Part shown: piece by piece, positions 18,121-26,982 of the stretch
Layout: each line of letters begins with the position of its first letter
Numbering within the stretch: the first letter of the stretch is position 1
Notes under the pieces: model-generated
The model's database searches: none
What the model saw: only the letters and a program-made list of their open reading frames with translations
What the model was told of the DNA's origin: nothing
Source: Roseomonas sp. HF4
GTDB lineage: Bacteria > Pseudomonadota > Alphaproteobacteria > Acetobacterales > Acetobacteraceae
Length of the DNA stretch: 64,000 nt
Assembly (NCBI RefSeq): GCF_005222755.1
Contig: NZ_STGD01000013.1
Coordinates: 124,001 to 188,000, forward strand
Direction of reading: 5' to 3'
Position numbers and translations under genes: made by a program

Positions 18121-18737
18121 CGGCCGCCTGGACCGGCCCGGGCCGCGCCTGCACGCTGCCCGACCCGACGCCCGAGACGGCACCCGAAACCGCCGCCGTC
18201 TTCGCCAAGGTGGCGGAAAGCCGCGGCTGGGTGTCCAACCTGCTGACCTCGATCGGCCACGCGCCGGACGCGCTCGCGCGCTTCTCGGCGCTCGGCCATT
18301 ACGGCCGCTACGGCACGGAACTGAACGAGCGGCAGCGCGAGCTGGTGATCTGCATCGTCGGGCGCGACATCGCCTATGCCTGGGCGCACCACGCGCCGCT
18401 GGCGCTGGATGCCGGGGTGACGGAAGCGGAGTTGGCGGCGATCAAGGCCGGCAGCACGCCGCAGGGGCTGGACGCCGCCGACCAGGCGCTTTGCGACCTG
18501 ACCTTCGCGGTGACCCGCTTCGCCGGCGTGCCGGACGCGACCTGGGACGCGGTGCGCCGCAGCTTCACGCCGCGCCAGGCGACCGACATCGCGATGCTGG
18601 CGGCCTACTACCTCGCGGCCGGTGCGCTGATCATGGGCCTCGGCGTGAAGGTCGAGCCGCCGGAGATCCTCGCGATCGAGCGGGACTGGCAGAAGCGCCC
18701 GCGGGTCGGCGACCGTGTCGTCGCGACGAATGCCTGA
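18117..18737 (+). CDS. Carboxymuconolactone-decarboxylase-family protein (no CxxC)
   Basis: AhpD-fold helical protein, 206 residues from the ATG at 18117 that overlaps the previous stop. The family core is NERQRELVICIVGRDIAYAW, then AHHAPLALDAGVTEAELAAI. The redox CxxC of AhpD is replaced by AYAWAHH, so it cannot act as a peroxidase through a dithiol; a carboxymuconolactone-decarboxylase-like or structural role remains. A C-terminal helix pair resembles the 4-CMD dimer arm. It closes the operon begun at 14376. Confidence 0.82.
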   Translation: MTAAWTGPGRACTLPDPTPETAPETAAVFAKVAESRGWVSNLLTSIGHAPDALARFSALGHYGRYGTELNERQRELVICIVGRDIAYAWAHHAPLALDAGVTEAELAAIKAGSTPQGLDAADQALCDLTFAVTRFAGVPDATWDAVRRSFTPRQATDIAMLAAYYLAAGALIMGLGVKVEPPEILAIERDWQKRPRVGDRVVATNA

Positions 18738-18762
18738 ACACCCGGGGACAGGAGCCACTCAC

Positions 18763-19734
18763 ATGCAACGACGCCAACTCGGAGCCGCCGCGGCGATGCT
18801 TGTGCTCGGCACCCTGGCCAGACCGGCGCTGGCGCAGGACTGGCCGAGCCGGCCGATCCGCGTCGTCCTGCCCGTGCCGCCGGGCGGGGGGACCGACATC
18901 CTCGGTCGCATCCTCGCCCCGCACCTCCAGGCGAGGCTCGGCCAGCCGGTTCTGATCGAGAACCGCCCGGGCGGCGGCTCGACCATCGGCACCAACCTTG
19001 TCGCGAAGGCCGAGCCGGACGGCTACACGATGCTGCTGATCGACAGCGCCATCGCGGTGAACCCCTCGCTCTATCGCACGCTGCCCTATGACACGCAGCG
19101 CGAGCTGCAGCCGGTGGCACTCGCCGCGACCGCGCCGGTGATCCTGGTTGGTGCGCCCAACTTCGCACCGAACACCGTGGCCGAACTGCTGGCCTATGCG
19201 CGCGCACATCCGGGCGAGGTCAACTTCGCCTCCGGCGGCAATGGCACCTCCACCCATCTGTCGGGGGAACTGCTGCGCCATGTCGGCGGCATCAACATCG
19301 TGCATGTACCTTTCCAGGGTTCGGGCCCCGGCGTCACGGCGGTGCTTGGCGGGCAGACGCAGATCATGTTCTCCGGCATCAGCTCGACGCGCCAGCATGT
19401 GGAAGCGGGGCGGCTGAAGGGCTTTGCCGTCACGGGCGACAGCCGTTCGGCGTCGATGCCCAACATCCCGACCTTCGCCGAGGCTGGCCTGCCCGAGATG
19501 AACGCCGAGACCATCTGGGGCTTCTGGCTGCCGGCCGGCGCACCGGGCGCGATGGCCGAGCGGTTCGCGCGCGAATTGTCCGCCGTGCTGGCGATGCCCG
19601 AGGTGCGCGCGCGTGTCGAAGCGCTCGGCTACGTGCCGCGCGGCAGCACGCCGGCGGCCTATCGCGCACGATTCGAGGCCGAGCTGGCGAAATGGGCGCC
19701 GATCATCCGCCAGGCCGGCATCCAGGCGGGTTGA
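18763..19734 (+). CDS. Tripartite tricarboxylate transporter (Bug) substrate-binding protein
   Basis: Third Bug protein, 323 residues, ATG at 18763 after an AGGAGCC site. Signal MQRRQLGAAAAMLVLGTLAR-PALAQ. Motifs: RPIRVVLPVPPGGGTDILGR, IENRPGGGSTIGTNLVAKAE, PDGYTMLLIDS, VNFASGGNGTSTHLSGELLR, and FAEAGLPEMNAETIWGFWLP. It is the closest by eye to the 23738-24709 copy (shared SGGNG.STHL.GELL and IDSA.AVNPSL segments). It starts a module with an SDR and a racemase-like gene. Confidence 0.88.
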   Translation: MQRRQLGAAAAMLVLGTLARPALAQDWPSRPIRVVLPVPPGGGTDILGRILAPHLQARLGQPVLIENRPGGGSTIGTNLVAKAEPDGYTMLLIDSAIAVNPSLYRTLPYDTQRELQPVALAATAPVILVGAPNFAPNTVAELLAYARAHPGEVNFASGGNGTSTHLSGELLRHVGGINIVHVPFQGSGPGVTAVLGGQTQIMFSGISSTRQHVEAGRLKGFAVTGDSRSASMPNIPTFAEAGLPEMNAETIWGFWLPAGAPGAMAERFARELSAVLAMPEVRARVEALGYVPRGSTPAAYRARFEAELAKWAPIIRQAGIQAG

Positions 19735-19739
19735 CGCAG

Positions 19740-20525
19740 GTGAACACCCGCCTGGACGGCAAGGTCGCGTTTCTCTCCGGCGGCGGCGGCGGCATCGGCC
19801 ATGCCTCCTGCCTCGCCTTCGCCGCGGCCGGCGCGCGCATCGCCGTGTGCGACCACGATGCCGCGCGCGCCAGGCGCACGGCGGCCGCCGTCGAGGCCGC
19901 GGGCGGGCAGGCGGTGGCCCTGCCGGCCGACATCCGGGAGGACGCCCAGGTGGCGGCCGCGGTCGCCGCGGCGGTGGCGCGGTTCGGCCGGCTCGATATC
20001 CTGCACAACTGCGCCGGCGGCACCGATCCGCAGGACGGCAACATCACGGATGTCGGCCTCGACGTGTTCGACCGCACCATGGGGCTCGATCTGCGCGGCA
20101 CCTTCCTGTGCTGCCGCCACGCGATCCCGGAGATGATTCGCGCGGGGGGCGGGGCGATCGTCAACATGTCCTCGGGTGCCGCGCTGCGCGGGGCCAGCCC
20201 GTTCCACGTCTACACCGCGGCGAAAAGCGCGCTGCTCGGGCTGACGCGGGCGCTGGCCGGCACCTACGCGCAGCAGGGCATCCGCGCGAACGTCATCGCG
20301 TCCGGCCGGGTGATGACGGATCGCATCAAGCGCGACTGGGGCGAATTGACGGAACAGGATGCCGCGCGCGACCCGCAGAACCCCGTGCAGCGCGCGCGCG
20401 ACTACCCGTTCTGGGTGGGCGAGCCCGAGCATATCGCGGCGACGGCCGTCTTCCTGGCCTCCGACGCGGCACGCATGATCACCGGTGCCACCATCGCCGC
20501 CGATGGCGGACGCTCGGCCTATTGA
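19740..20525 (+). CDS. SDR family NAD(P)-dependent oxidoreductase
   Basis: Short-chain dehydrogenase, 261 residues. The GTG at 19740 is preferred (MNTRLDGKVAFLSGGGGGIG); TTG at 19731 is an alternative. The cofactor loop is SGGGGGIG, with Ser for the usual Thr. NNAG reads NCAGG, and catalytic YTAAKSA is present. The C-terminal ITGATIAADGGRSAY is standard. The loss of the first Asn-Asn in NNAG is tolerated in some SDRs. Five bases separate it from the Bug stop, so ligand uptake and oxidation are probably linked. Confidence 0.85.
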   Translation: MNTRLDGKVAFLSGGGGGIGHASCLAFAAAGARIAVCDHDAARARRTAAAVEAAGGQAVALPADIREDAQVAAAVAAAVARFGRLDILHNCAGGTDPQDGNITDVGLDVFDRTMGLDLRGTFLCCRHAIPEMIRAGGGAIVNMSSGAALRGASPFHVYTAAKSALLGLTRALAGTYAQQGIRANVIASGRVMTDRIKRDWGELTEQDAARDPQNPVQRARDYPFWVGEPEHIAATAVFLASDAARMITGATIAADGGRSAY

Positions 20526-20535
20526 GGATCACCGC

Positions 20536-21396
20536 ATGTCCGACCGGGCGCGCCACCGCTTCCTGCTGATCAGCGCCTTTTCCCTGCCGGAGGGTGCCGG
20601 ATACCGCATGCGCGCCTTCGGCGGCAGCAAGGAAGGCATGCTGCTGAATGCCGACCGGGTCCTGCCGCTGCTCGCGGATATCGACTGGGATGTCCACCCG
20701 GGCGCGCCCGCCACCCATGGCGCCTGGCCGGTCGAGACGCGGGAGGAATTCGCCATCACCGGCGTCAATCGCCTGCCGGTGGTGCGGGAAGCCTGCGAAA
20801 GCGGACGCTACGATGCGATCGTGCTGCTTGGCGGCGGCGATCCCGGCTATGTTGAGGCGCGCGAGATCGGCCGCCGCCACGGCGTGGCTGTCACCGCCTG
20901 CGCGCACGCGCAGATGCATGCGGCGGGGATGCTCGGCCACCGCTTCTCGATCCTCGACGTGTCGGAGAACCACAACCTCCGCATGGCGGACCTGGTCGTG
21001 CAGTACCGCATGACGGAGCATTGCGCCTCGATCCGGAACCTCGAATTCCCGCTACCGCGCCCGGCCCATGCCGGGCGGGTGAGCGTGCAGGACGAGAGCG
21101 AGCGGCATGCGCGCGGCGAGCCTTCCGCGATGCTGGACGCCGCGACCGATGCCGCCGAGGCGGCGATCGAGGAGGATGGCGCCGAGAGCATCATCCTCGG
21201 CTGTTCCGCCGCCTATTGGCTGCAGGCGCCGCTGCGCCGCCGGCTCCTGGAACGCGGCTGGGACATCCCGGTGCTGGAGGGCTACAGCGCGGCGATCGCG
21301 CAGGCCCGGATGCTGCTGGCGCTCGGCGTGGATGCCAGCGGCATCGCCTTCCCGAAGGACCCGCCCCCGCGCACGCGCCGGCGAAAGTTCGCCTGA
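20536..21396 (+). CDS. Asp/Glu/hydantoin racemase-like protein, one catalytic Cys missing
   Basis: Asp/Glu racemase superfamily, 286 residues. The second half of the active site is intact in IILGCSAAYWLQAPL (the LGCT-type cysteine). The first active-site cysteine, which should follow the DAIVL strand (usually GCFxDPG), is replaced: LLGGGDPGYVEAREIG. Two-base racemization needs both thiols, so the protein may be a decarboxylase or isomerase such as maleate isomerase/AMDase-like members that use one Cys. A Bug, SDR and hyuAB in the same region suggest processing of chiral amide products. It starts 10 bases after the SDR. Confidence 0.72.
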   Translation: MSDRARHRFLLISAFSLPEGAGYRMRAFGGSKEGMLLNADRVLPLLADIDWDVHPGAPATHGAWPVETREEFAITGVNRLPVVREACESGRYDAIVLLGGGDPGYVEAREIGRRHGVAVTACAHAQMHAAGMLGHRFSILDVSENHNLRMADLVVQYRMTEHCASIRNLEFPLPRPAHAGRVSVQDESERHARGEPSAMLDAATDAAEAAIEEDGAESIILGCSAAYWLQAPLRRRLLERGWDIPVLEGYSAAIAQARMLLALGVDASGIAFPKDPPPRTRRRKFA

Positions 21397-21509
21397 TACC
21401 AGCGGCCGCCTTCAGCGATCGTCGGTGTGCTGTTTCCCGGCCCTTCGGGCGCCCGGCACGGATCGAAGCCTCGTGCCGCTGGTCGCGACTGCGGGACGTG
21501 ACATGGCCG

Positions 21510-22718
21510 CTACCGCGCGGCCTTCAGCAGCGGCCGCGCGACCAGCAGCGTCGTCAGCGACAGTTGCGCCGCCATGGCGATCATCGGCACCATCCATCCG
21601 CCGCTCAGCGTCACCAGCAGCCCGAACAGCGCCGGCCCGGCGACATAGCCGAGAAAGGTGAGCAGCGTGGAGCCCGAGGTGGCATCCGAGACACGATCGC
21701 GCGGCGACAGTCGCGCCACCTCGGCCATGTAGACGCCGTTCCAACTGGCCGCCGCGAAGCCCGCGAGCGCCGTGAGCGACGCCGCCACCGCCAGGCTCGG
21801 CGCGGCGGGCATCGCGGCCAGCAGCAGCACCGCGGCTGATGCCGCGACGCCCTGCACCAGCAGGTTGAGCGTCGGCCGCCCCGTGCGGTCCGCGAGCCAG
21901 CCGAGCACGATGCGCGCCACCACGCCCGCCCCCTGCATCGCCGCGAAGGCCGATCCCGCCTGCACCAGCGACAGGCTGCGCGTCTCCACCAGCCAGGTGA
22001 CGGTGAAGGTGAACAGGCAGCCCTGCACGACCGCGAAGGACACCGCGAGCAGCGTCAGCGGCAGCAGGGCCGGCGCCAGGGCCAGGGCGGCGAACGGCGC
22101 GGCCAGGGTGCGCCGGCTGAACACGCTGGCGAGGCCGATGGAGCGCGCGGCGTCGCGTTCCGCATCCAGTTCGCGCCGCAGGCCCTGGATGGCGGCGGCG
22201 GCGACGAAGGCTGTCGCGGCGCATACGACCAGCGCCACGCCCCAGCCGAAGGCGGCGGCCAGCGGGGCGGTCACCAGCCCGGCCAGCACCCCGCCCAGCG
22301 GCGCGCCCGCCTGCTTGACCGAGAAAATGAGGCTGCGGTGCCGTGGCGGCGCTGTTGCGGCCAGGATGCGGCTGCCGGCCGGCGGGCTCGGCCCATAGCC
22401 GATGCCCAGCAGCAGCGCGGCCAGCGCCAGGGCCGGCACCGTGCCGATGCCGAGCGCCAGCAGCCCGATCGCCGACAGCGCGGCGCCGACCTGCAGCATC
22501 CGGACCGGCCCGAGCCGCGCCAGGAACGGCCCACCGAAGGCCAGGAACAGCACGGTGCCGAGCGCGTTCAGCGCCGAGAGATTGCCGATCGCCTCCGCCG
22601 CCAGGCCCATGCTGTCGGTCAGCACCGGCGCCACCACCGGCAGGCTCTGCGCCATGAAGGATGCGATCACCTGCATCAGCAGCGTGGCGCCGAGGGCGGC
22701 GATCCAGGGTGCCCTCAT
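21510..22718 (-). CDS. MFS transporter
   Basis: Twelve-span major facilitator carrier, 402 residues. The ATG at 22718 overlaps the stop of the upstream DHDPS-like gene (ATGA), so the two are coupled. Between spans 2 and 3 the loop is FGGPFLARLGPVRMLQ, and the mid-protein LGWLADRTGRP is the repeat of the MFS loop motif (D-R-x-G-R). SVKQAGAPLGGVLAGL resembles the MFS helix-5 motif of organic-acid carriers. Convergent with the racemase-like gene across a 113-base gap holding no gene. Confidence 0.88.
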   Translation of the reverse strand: MRAPWIAALGATLLMQVIASFMAQSLPVVAPVLTDSMGLAAEAIGNLSALNALGTVLFLAFGGPFLARLGPVRMLQVGAALSAIGLLALGIGTVPALALAALLLGIGYGPSPPAGSRILAATAPPRHRSLIFSVKQAGAPLGGVLAGLVTAPLAAAFGWGVALVVCAATAFVAAAAIQGLRRELDAERDAARSIGLASVFSRRTLAAPFAALALAPALLPLTLLAVSFAVVQGCLFTFTVTWLVETRSLSLVQAGSAFAAMQGAGVVARIVLGWLADRTGRPTLNLLVQGVAASAAVLLLAAMPAAPSLAVAASLTALAGFAAASWNGVYMAEVARLSPRDRVSDATSGSTLLTFLGYVAGPALFGLLVTLSGGWMVPMIAMAAQLSLTTLLVARPLLKAAR

Positions 22719-23698
22719 GCCGCGCCATCCAGCAGGCCGGCGGCGCGCAGCACCGCGACGCATTCCGCAACGTCGCGCGGGTCGGGCGGTGCCAGCGCCG
22801 GCCGCCATCCCGCGCCGACCTCCATGCCGAGCACCCCGGCCAGCGTCTTGAACAGCGCGACGTGGTGGAAGCCCTGCGCGAAATAGCGGCTTTGCAGCCG
22901 GCCTGCGATCGCGCTGATGTCGCGTAGGTGCCGCGCCGCCACGCTGAAATCGTCGCGCAGCGCGGCATCGAGGAAGCGCCCGCAATGCGGCACCGCCGCG
23001 GTCTGGCACAGCACCGGTCGGGAGGACCCGATCATGAAGCGCGGCGCCCGCTCGGGGAACGTCAGGCGGCCGAACAGGAAGTATTCCTCAAGCGAGGTCG
23101 ACACCGCGATGCGGTCGCCGACGCGCTCCATCATGCGGGCGTAGCTGGCGAAATTCAGCGTGGTGTCCTGCACGGCGCAGACATTCGGCAGGTGCAGCAG
23201 CGCCTCCACCTGCTCCGGCGCCAGGTAGTAGCCGAGTTCGGCGAGGGTGGTGCTGTAGACCACCATGCCGATGGCGCTGCGCTCGGCGACGTGTTCGTAG
23301 AAGGCGCGCACGCCGGCCGCGTCGCGCGGCCCGTAGAAGGGCGGCCAGACCATCGCGAGGTCGGCGCCGGCCGCGGTCGCGTGCCGCAGGAGGTCGACCA
23401 CATTCGCCGCCACCGGATCGGAACAGCCGACCACCACCGGCAGCCGACCCGCCGCTTCATCGAGAACCAACTCGGCCACGCGCTTCCGTTCGGCCAGCGT
23501 CAGGGCGAAGAATTCCTGGTGCAGCGAATGCACCGACAGGCCACCCACGCCGGGCAGCGCCATCGTGCGCCGGACATTGCGCCGCAGCGCCGCCTCGTCG
23601 ATCGATCCATCCGCGTGGAACGGGGTGTAGAGGATGGTTACGTACCCGGAGAGTTCGGCCCGCACCCAGTCGCGTGCCTCCCCCGGCGCATAGCGCAT
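22715..23698 (-). CDS. Dihydrodipicolinate synthase/NAL-family protein lacking the Schiff-base lysine
   Basis: TIM-barrel protein of the DapA/NanA family, 327 residues. Family landmarks are YVTILYTPFHADGSIDEAAL, VVVGCSDPVAANVVDLLR, DLAMVWPPFYGP and the tyrosine in GMVVYSTT (Tyr148). At the strand where the catalytic lysine should be (GIKE in DapA), it reads NVCAVQDTT, with Gln177. The substrate-binding GTTGE is also replaced (SVHSLHQEF). It therefore cannot form the usual pyruvate Schiff base and is either a repurposed enzyme or a binding/regulatory homologue. It is the first gene of a two-gene operon with the MFS carrier. Confidence 0.82.
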   Translation of the reverse strand: MRYAPGEARDWVRAELSGYVTILYTPFHADGSIDEAALRRNVRRTMALPGVGGLSVHSLHQEFFALTLAERKRVAELVLDEAAGRLPVVVGCSDPVAANVVDLLRHATAAGADLAMVWPPFYGPRDAAGVRAFYEHVAERSAIGMVVYSTTLAELGYYLAPEQVEALLHLPNVCAVQDTTLNFASYARMMERVGDRIAVSTSLEEYFLFGRLTFPERAPRFMIGSSRPVLCQTAAVPHCGRFLDAALRDDFSVAARHLRDISAIAGRLQSRYFAQGFHHVALFKTLAGVLGMEVGAGWRPALAPPDPRDVAECVAVLRAAGLLDGAA

Positions 23699-23737
23699 GC
23701 GGTCAGGCGCCTTCGTCGTCCTGGCGCCAAGCTCGCA

Positions 23738-24709
23738 TCAGTCGAGCCTGATATTCGCCTGGCGCACGACCCGCGCCCATTTCGCCGTCTCGGTGCGGAG
23801 ATTCTCGGCATAGGCGGCTGGCGGCCCACCGATGGATTCGAAGCCGAGGCTTCGCAGCCTTTCCTGCACCGCTTCATGCGTCACGCCGGCGCGGAAGGCA
23901 TCCGACATGCGCGCCACGGCGGCGTCCGGCGTGCCGGCCGGCACCAGCACGCCCCAGAAGGTCGATGCGGCCACGTCGGCGAGGCCGGCTTCCGCGAAGG
24001 TCGGCACCTGCGGCAGTGCACCGGAGCGGCGCGCCCCGGTGACGGCAAGCGGCCGCAGCCTGCCGGCATCCACGTGCGGCCGCGCCGCACTGATGCCGTT
24101 GAACATCAGCGGCACGTGGCCCGCGACCACATCTGTGGTCGCGGGGCCGGTGCCGCGATAGGGCACGTGCACGAGGTCGATGCCGGCCACCATCTTCAGC
24201 AGCTCGCCCGCCAAGTGCGTGGACGCGCCATTGCCGCCGGAGGCGTAGCTGAGGCGTCCCGGCTGCGCCTTGGCCATCGCCACGAGCTCCTGCACCGTGG
24301 TCACCGGCAGCGCGGGATGCGCGAGGAGGATGACCGGCCCCGTCGCCAGCAGGCTGACCGGGGCGAAATCCTTCGCCGGATCGTAGGGCAGGTTCGGAAA
24401 CAGCGACGGGTTGATGGCGAAGCTGCTGTCCACCAGCAGGGCGGTGGTGCCGTCCGGCGCCGCGCGCGCGACAATGTCGCTGCCGATCGTGCCGCCGGCG
24501 CCGGCGCGGTTCTCGATCACCAGGGGCTGGCCGAAGGCGGCGCGGACATGCGGCTCGATCACGCGCATCAGGTTGTCTGTGCCGCCACCCGGGCCGAACG
24601 GCACCACGACGCGCAACGGACGCTCGGGATAGGCCTGCGCGCGTGCCCGGTTCACGTGCGGCACGCCAAGGGCGGCGGCGAGCAGGTGACGACGGCGAAG
24701 TGTCGGCAT
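23738..24709 (-). CDS. Tripartite tricarboxylate transporter (Bug) substrate-binding protein
   Basis: Fourth Bug protein, 323 residues. The ATG at 24709 (site AAAGGGC) gives the export signal MPTLRRRHLLAAALGVPHVN-RARAQ. Motifs: RPLRVVVPFGPGGGTDNLMR, VIENRAGAGGTIGSDIVAR, APDGTTALLVDSSFAINPSL, and LSYASGGNGASTHLAGELL. A longer in-frame extension to 24841 is unlikely. It lies 39 bases upstream of the DHDPS-like gene on the same strand, so ligand binding, the DHDPS-like protein and the MFS carrier may form one unit. Confidence 0.88.
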   Translation of the reverse strand: MPTLRRRHLLAAALGVPHVNRARAQAYPERPLRVVVPFGPGGGTDNLMRVIEPHVRAAFGQPLVIENRAGAGGTIGSDIVARAAPDGTTALLVDSSFAINPSLFPNLPYDPAKDFAPVSLLATGPVILLAHPALPVTTVQELVAMAKAQPGRLSYASGGNGASTHLAGELLKMVAGIDLVHVPYRGTGPATTDVVAGHVPLMFNGISAARPHVDAGRLRPLAVTGARRSGALPQVPTFAEAGLADVAASTFWGVLVPAGTPDAAVARMSDAFRAGVTHEAVQERLRSLGFESIGGPPAAYAENLRTETAKWARVVRQANIRLD

Positions 24710-24828
24710 GTCGTTGCCCTTTCTTGATCGACGCATCTCAAGGCATCGTAATGGCGGGACCCGATTGTGCAATGGCGCCCCCGGCTCGACGATGCATCGC
24801 GCGCGCCACGGCGGCACTGGAGAATGTG

Positions 24829-25650
24829 ATGACGCTGACACCGAACATGTCGTTCCTGCCGGCCAGCGACGGCGTGCGGCTCGCGTGGCGCGTCGATGAC
24901 TTCACCGCGCCGTGGCGCACGCCCACCGTCCCCGTGCTGCTGCTGCATGCCGCCATGGGGGCTTACCGGCGTTGGTTCGGCTGGATCCCGGAGCTGGCCC
25001 GTCACCACGCCACGCTGAGCCTGGAACTCCGCGGCCATGGCGCATCCGCCGTGCCGACCGAAGCGCAGCCGCTGACCCTGGAGCGGCTGGTCGCGGATGC
25101 GGTGGAACTGCTCGACCATCTCGGCGTCGGCAGCGCGCATGTCGTCGGCCTCTCGGCCGGTGGCTATGTTGGGCAGCGGCTGGCGATGGCGCATCCGGAG
25201 CGGGTCGCGAGCCTGTCGTTGTTCGCGTCCACCCCCGGCCTGAAGAACAGCCAGGCCGGCACCTGGCCGGCGAAGGCGGCGGCGATGGGGCTCGAGGCCT
25301 TCATGCGCTCGGGTGTCGCCGATCGCTTTCCGGCCGACGCGGACCCCGGGCTGGTGGACTGGTTCTGCCGGCAGACCGGGGCCAACGACCTGCCCTTCAT
25401 CGGGCGCTTCGTCGCCCATATGAGCAGCCGCGATTGGGAGGATGAACTGCACCGCATCGCCTGCCCGACGCTCATCGTCACACCGGGACACGAGCCGATC
25501 GGCTCGCACGACCAGTATGAGCGCATGGCGACGTTGATCCCGGATGCTGAACTGGTCTCGCTTGCCGGCATGCCGCACAATATCGGCGACGCGGCGCCGG
25601 ACGCCTGCGTGGGCGCGCTTCTGGACTTCCTGGCGCGGCGAACGGCGTGA
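24829..25650 (+). CDS. Alpha/beta hydrolase (paralogue of 16456-17277)
   Basis: Hydrolase of 273 residues, ATG at 24829 after CTGGAG. Active-site features: oxyanion LLLHAAMGAYRRWFG, LELRGHGASAVP, nucleophile elbow VVGLSAGGYVGQRLAMAHPE (canonical Gly-Leu-Ser-Ala-Gly), acid in a C-terminal strand near IVTPGHEPIGSHDQ, and His in GMPHNIGD. Same length and landmarks as the 16456 copy, so these are duplicated and diverged. Divergent from the Bug operon across 119 bases. Probably an esterase or enol-lactonase acting on a related substrate. Confidence 0.87.
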   Translation: MTLTPNMSFLPASDGVRLAWRVDDFTAPWRTPTVPVLLLHAAMGAYRRWFGWIPELARHHATLSLELRGHGASAVPTEAQPLTLERLVADAVELLDHLGVGSAHVVGLSAGGYVGQRLAMAHPERVASLSLFASTPGLKNSQAGTWPAKAAAMGLEAFMRSGVADRFPADADPGLVDWFCRQTGANDLPFIGRFVAHMSSRDWEDELHRIACPTLIVTPGHEPIGSHDQYERMATLIPDAELVSLAGMPHNIGDAAPDACVGALLDFLARRTA

Positions 25651-25996
25651 TCCTCGGCGCCGAGGTGGCGGCCCGGTCCATTCGCAGTCGTCAGCCGCGC
25701 CCTTCGACGCACGCGCAAGAACCAAGGGCGCGGCCGATTGTCCGGCCACGGGCGCCGTGCAGGAGGCGCATCCGACTGACGGTTACGCACGGTGCGCGGC
25801 ACCGGCACCATCTCATTCCGGCAGCGGGAACCGTTCCAGATACGGCTGGTAGCCGGGCTCAACCCTGGTATCGAGCGACGGCAGCACGCGCACCATCCTG
25901 CAGTAGACGGAAATCGTGAGCCCAAGGGTCATGAGCCGTTCATTGTCAAGAACCACCCGGCTTCCTGCACTGGCAGAGCCGCACTAGCGTCGCCGC
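25651..25996. other. Intergenic stretch without a recognisable gene
   Basis: 346 bases between the hydrolase and the LysR gene. Short frames are present but none resembles a protein family or has a ribosome site. The last 80 bases are less GC-rich and probably carry the lysR promoter. No clear T-N11-A LysR box was found by eye. Confidence 0.5.
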
Positions 25997-26902
25997 ATGG
26001 ACCGGCTGACCGCATTACGGCTTTTCCTGCGCACCCTCGATCGCGGCGGCATCGCGGCGGCGGGACGCTCGCTCGGGTTGTCGGCGACAGCGGCTTCGCG
26101 GGCGCTGCGCGAATTGGAGGACGACCTGGCGCTGCGGCTGTTCGACCGGACCACGCGCCATGTCGCGCCGACCGAGGCCGGGCGGCGCCTGGCGGCCCGC
26201 ATCACGCCCCTGCTCGAGAGCCTCGACGCCGCGATGATCGAGGCGCGCGAGATGCACGAGGAAGCGACCGGCACGCTGCGCATCGTGGCGCGGCGCTCCT
26301 ATGCGCTGCGTCATGTGGTGCCGCATCTCGCCGGCTTCCGGGCCGCGCATCCGCGGGTCGAGATCGACCTGGAACTGACCGAGCAGACCGGGCTGGTGCC
26401 GGCGCATGGGGTGGACCTGGTCATCCGCCTCGGCCTGCCGGCAGGAAAGTCGTTCACCGGGCACCGCTTGGCATCGGGCCGGCGGATCCTTTGTGCCAGC
26501 CCCGGCTACATTGCCCGGCACGGCGCCCCGGCCACGCCCGACGCTGTGCTGCAGCACCCCTGCCTGACGTATCGCGAGGCCGATGAGGCACCCGTCTGGG
26601 TCTTCACCACCGCAGCCGGCGCGCGGCAGGAGGTCGCGGTGTCCGGACCGTTCCGCTCCAACAGCGGGGAGGCGCTGCGCCAGGCGGCGCTGGACGGCAT
26701 GGGCCTGGTGCTGCTGCCCGAATGGATGCTCGGCGAGGACGTCGCTGCCGGCCGCCTGACGCCGCTGCTGCCCGGACTGCCGGCCTGGCCCGGCCGCTAC
26801 CAGGCCGAGATCCACGCCGTGCATGTCCGCGCCGATCACCTTCCAGCCAAGATCGCCGCCTTCGTCGGGCATCTGCTCGCCGTCGCGGATCCTGCCGCCT
26901 GA
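25997..26902 (+). CDS. LysR-family transcriptional regulator
   Basis: Regulator of 301 residues. The N-terminal winged helix covers residues 1-60 (MDRLTALRLFLRTLDRGGIA, then ALGLSATAASRALRELEDDL-type with LGLSATAASRALRE). The effector-binding domain begins about residue 90 (GTLRIVARRSYALRHVVPHL). The pattern of DLVIRLGLPAGKSFTGHRLA and LVLLPEWMLGEDVAAGRL places it in the group that includes DsdC/GcvA-like LTTRs. It runs in the same direction as the TauD and GMC genes 80 bases downstream and probably controls them, although most LysR regulators are divergent from their targets. Confidence 0.9.
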   Translation: MDRLTALRLFLRTLDRGGIAAAGRSLGLSATAASRALRELEDDLALRLFDRTTRHVAPTEAGRRLAARITPLLESLDAAMIEAREMHEEATGTLRIVARRSYALRHVVPHLAGFRAAHPRVEIDLELTEQTGLVPAHGVDLVIRLGLPAGKSFTGHRLASGRRILCASPGYIARHGAPATPDAVLQHPCLTYREADEAPVWVFTTAAGARQEVAVSGPFRSNSGEALRQAALDGMGLVLLPEWMLGEDVAAGRLTPLLPGLPAWPGRYQAEIHAVHVRADHLPAKIAAFVGHLLAVADPAA

Positions 26903-26982
26903 CGGCAGAGTGTTTTGCAAAGTTGCCGGCTGGCGCCCGAATGCGACATCGCGCGAAGTTGAGGGCAGGAGGACACGCCCCC

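Noticed and set aside
21398..21483. Terminator between the racemase-like and MFS genes from ACCAGCGG/CCGCTGGT
   Set aside because: The 8-base arms are 70 bases apart, too far for a compact hairpin.
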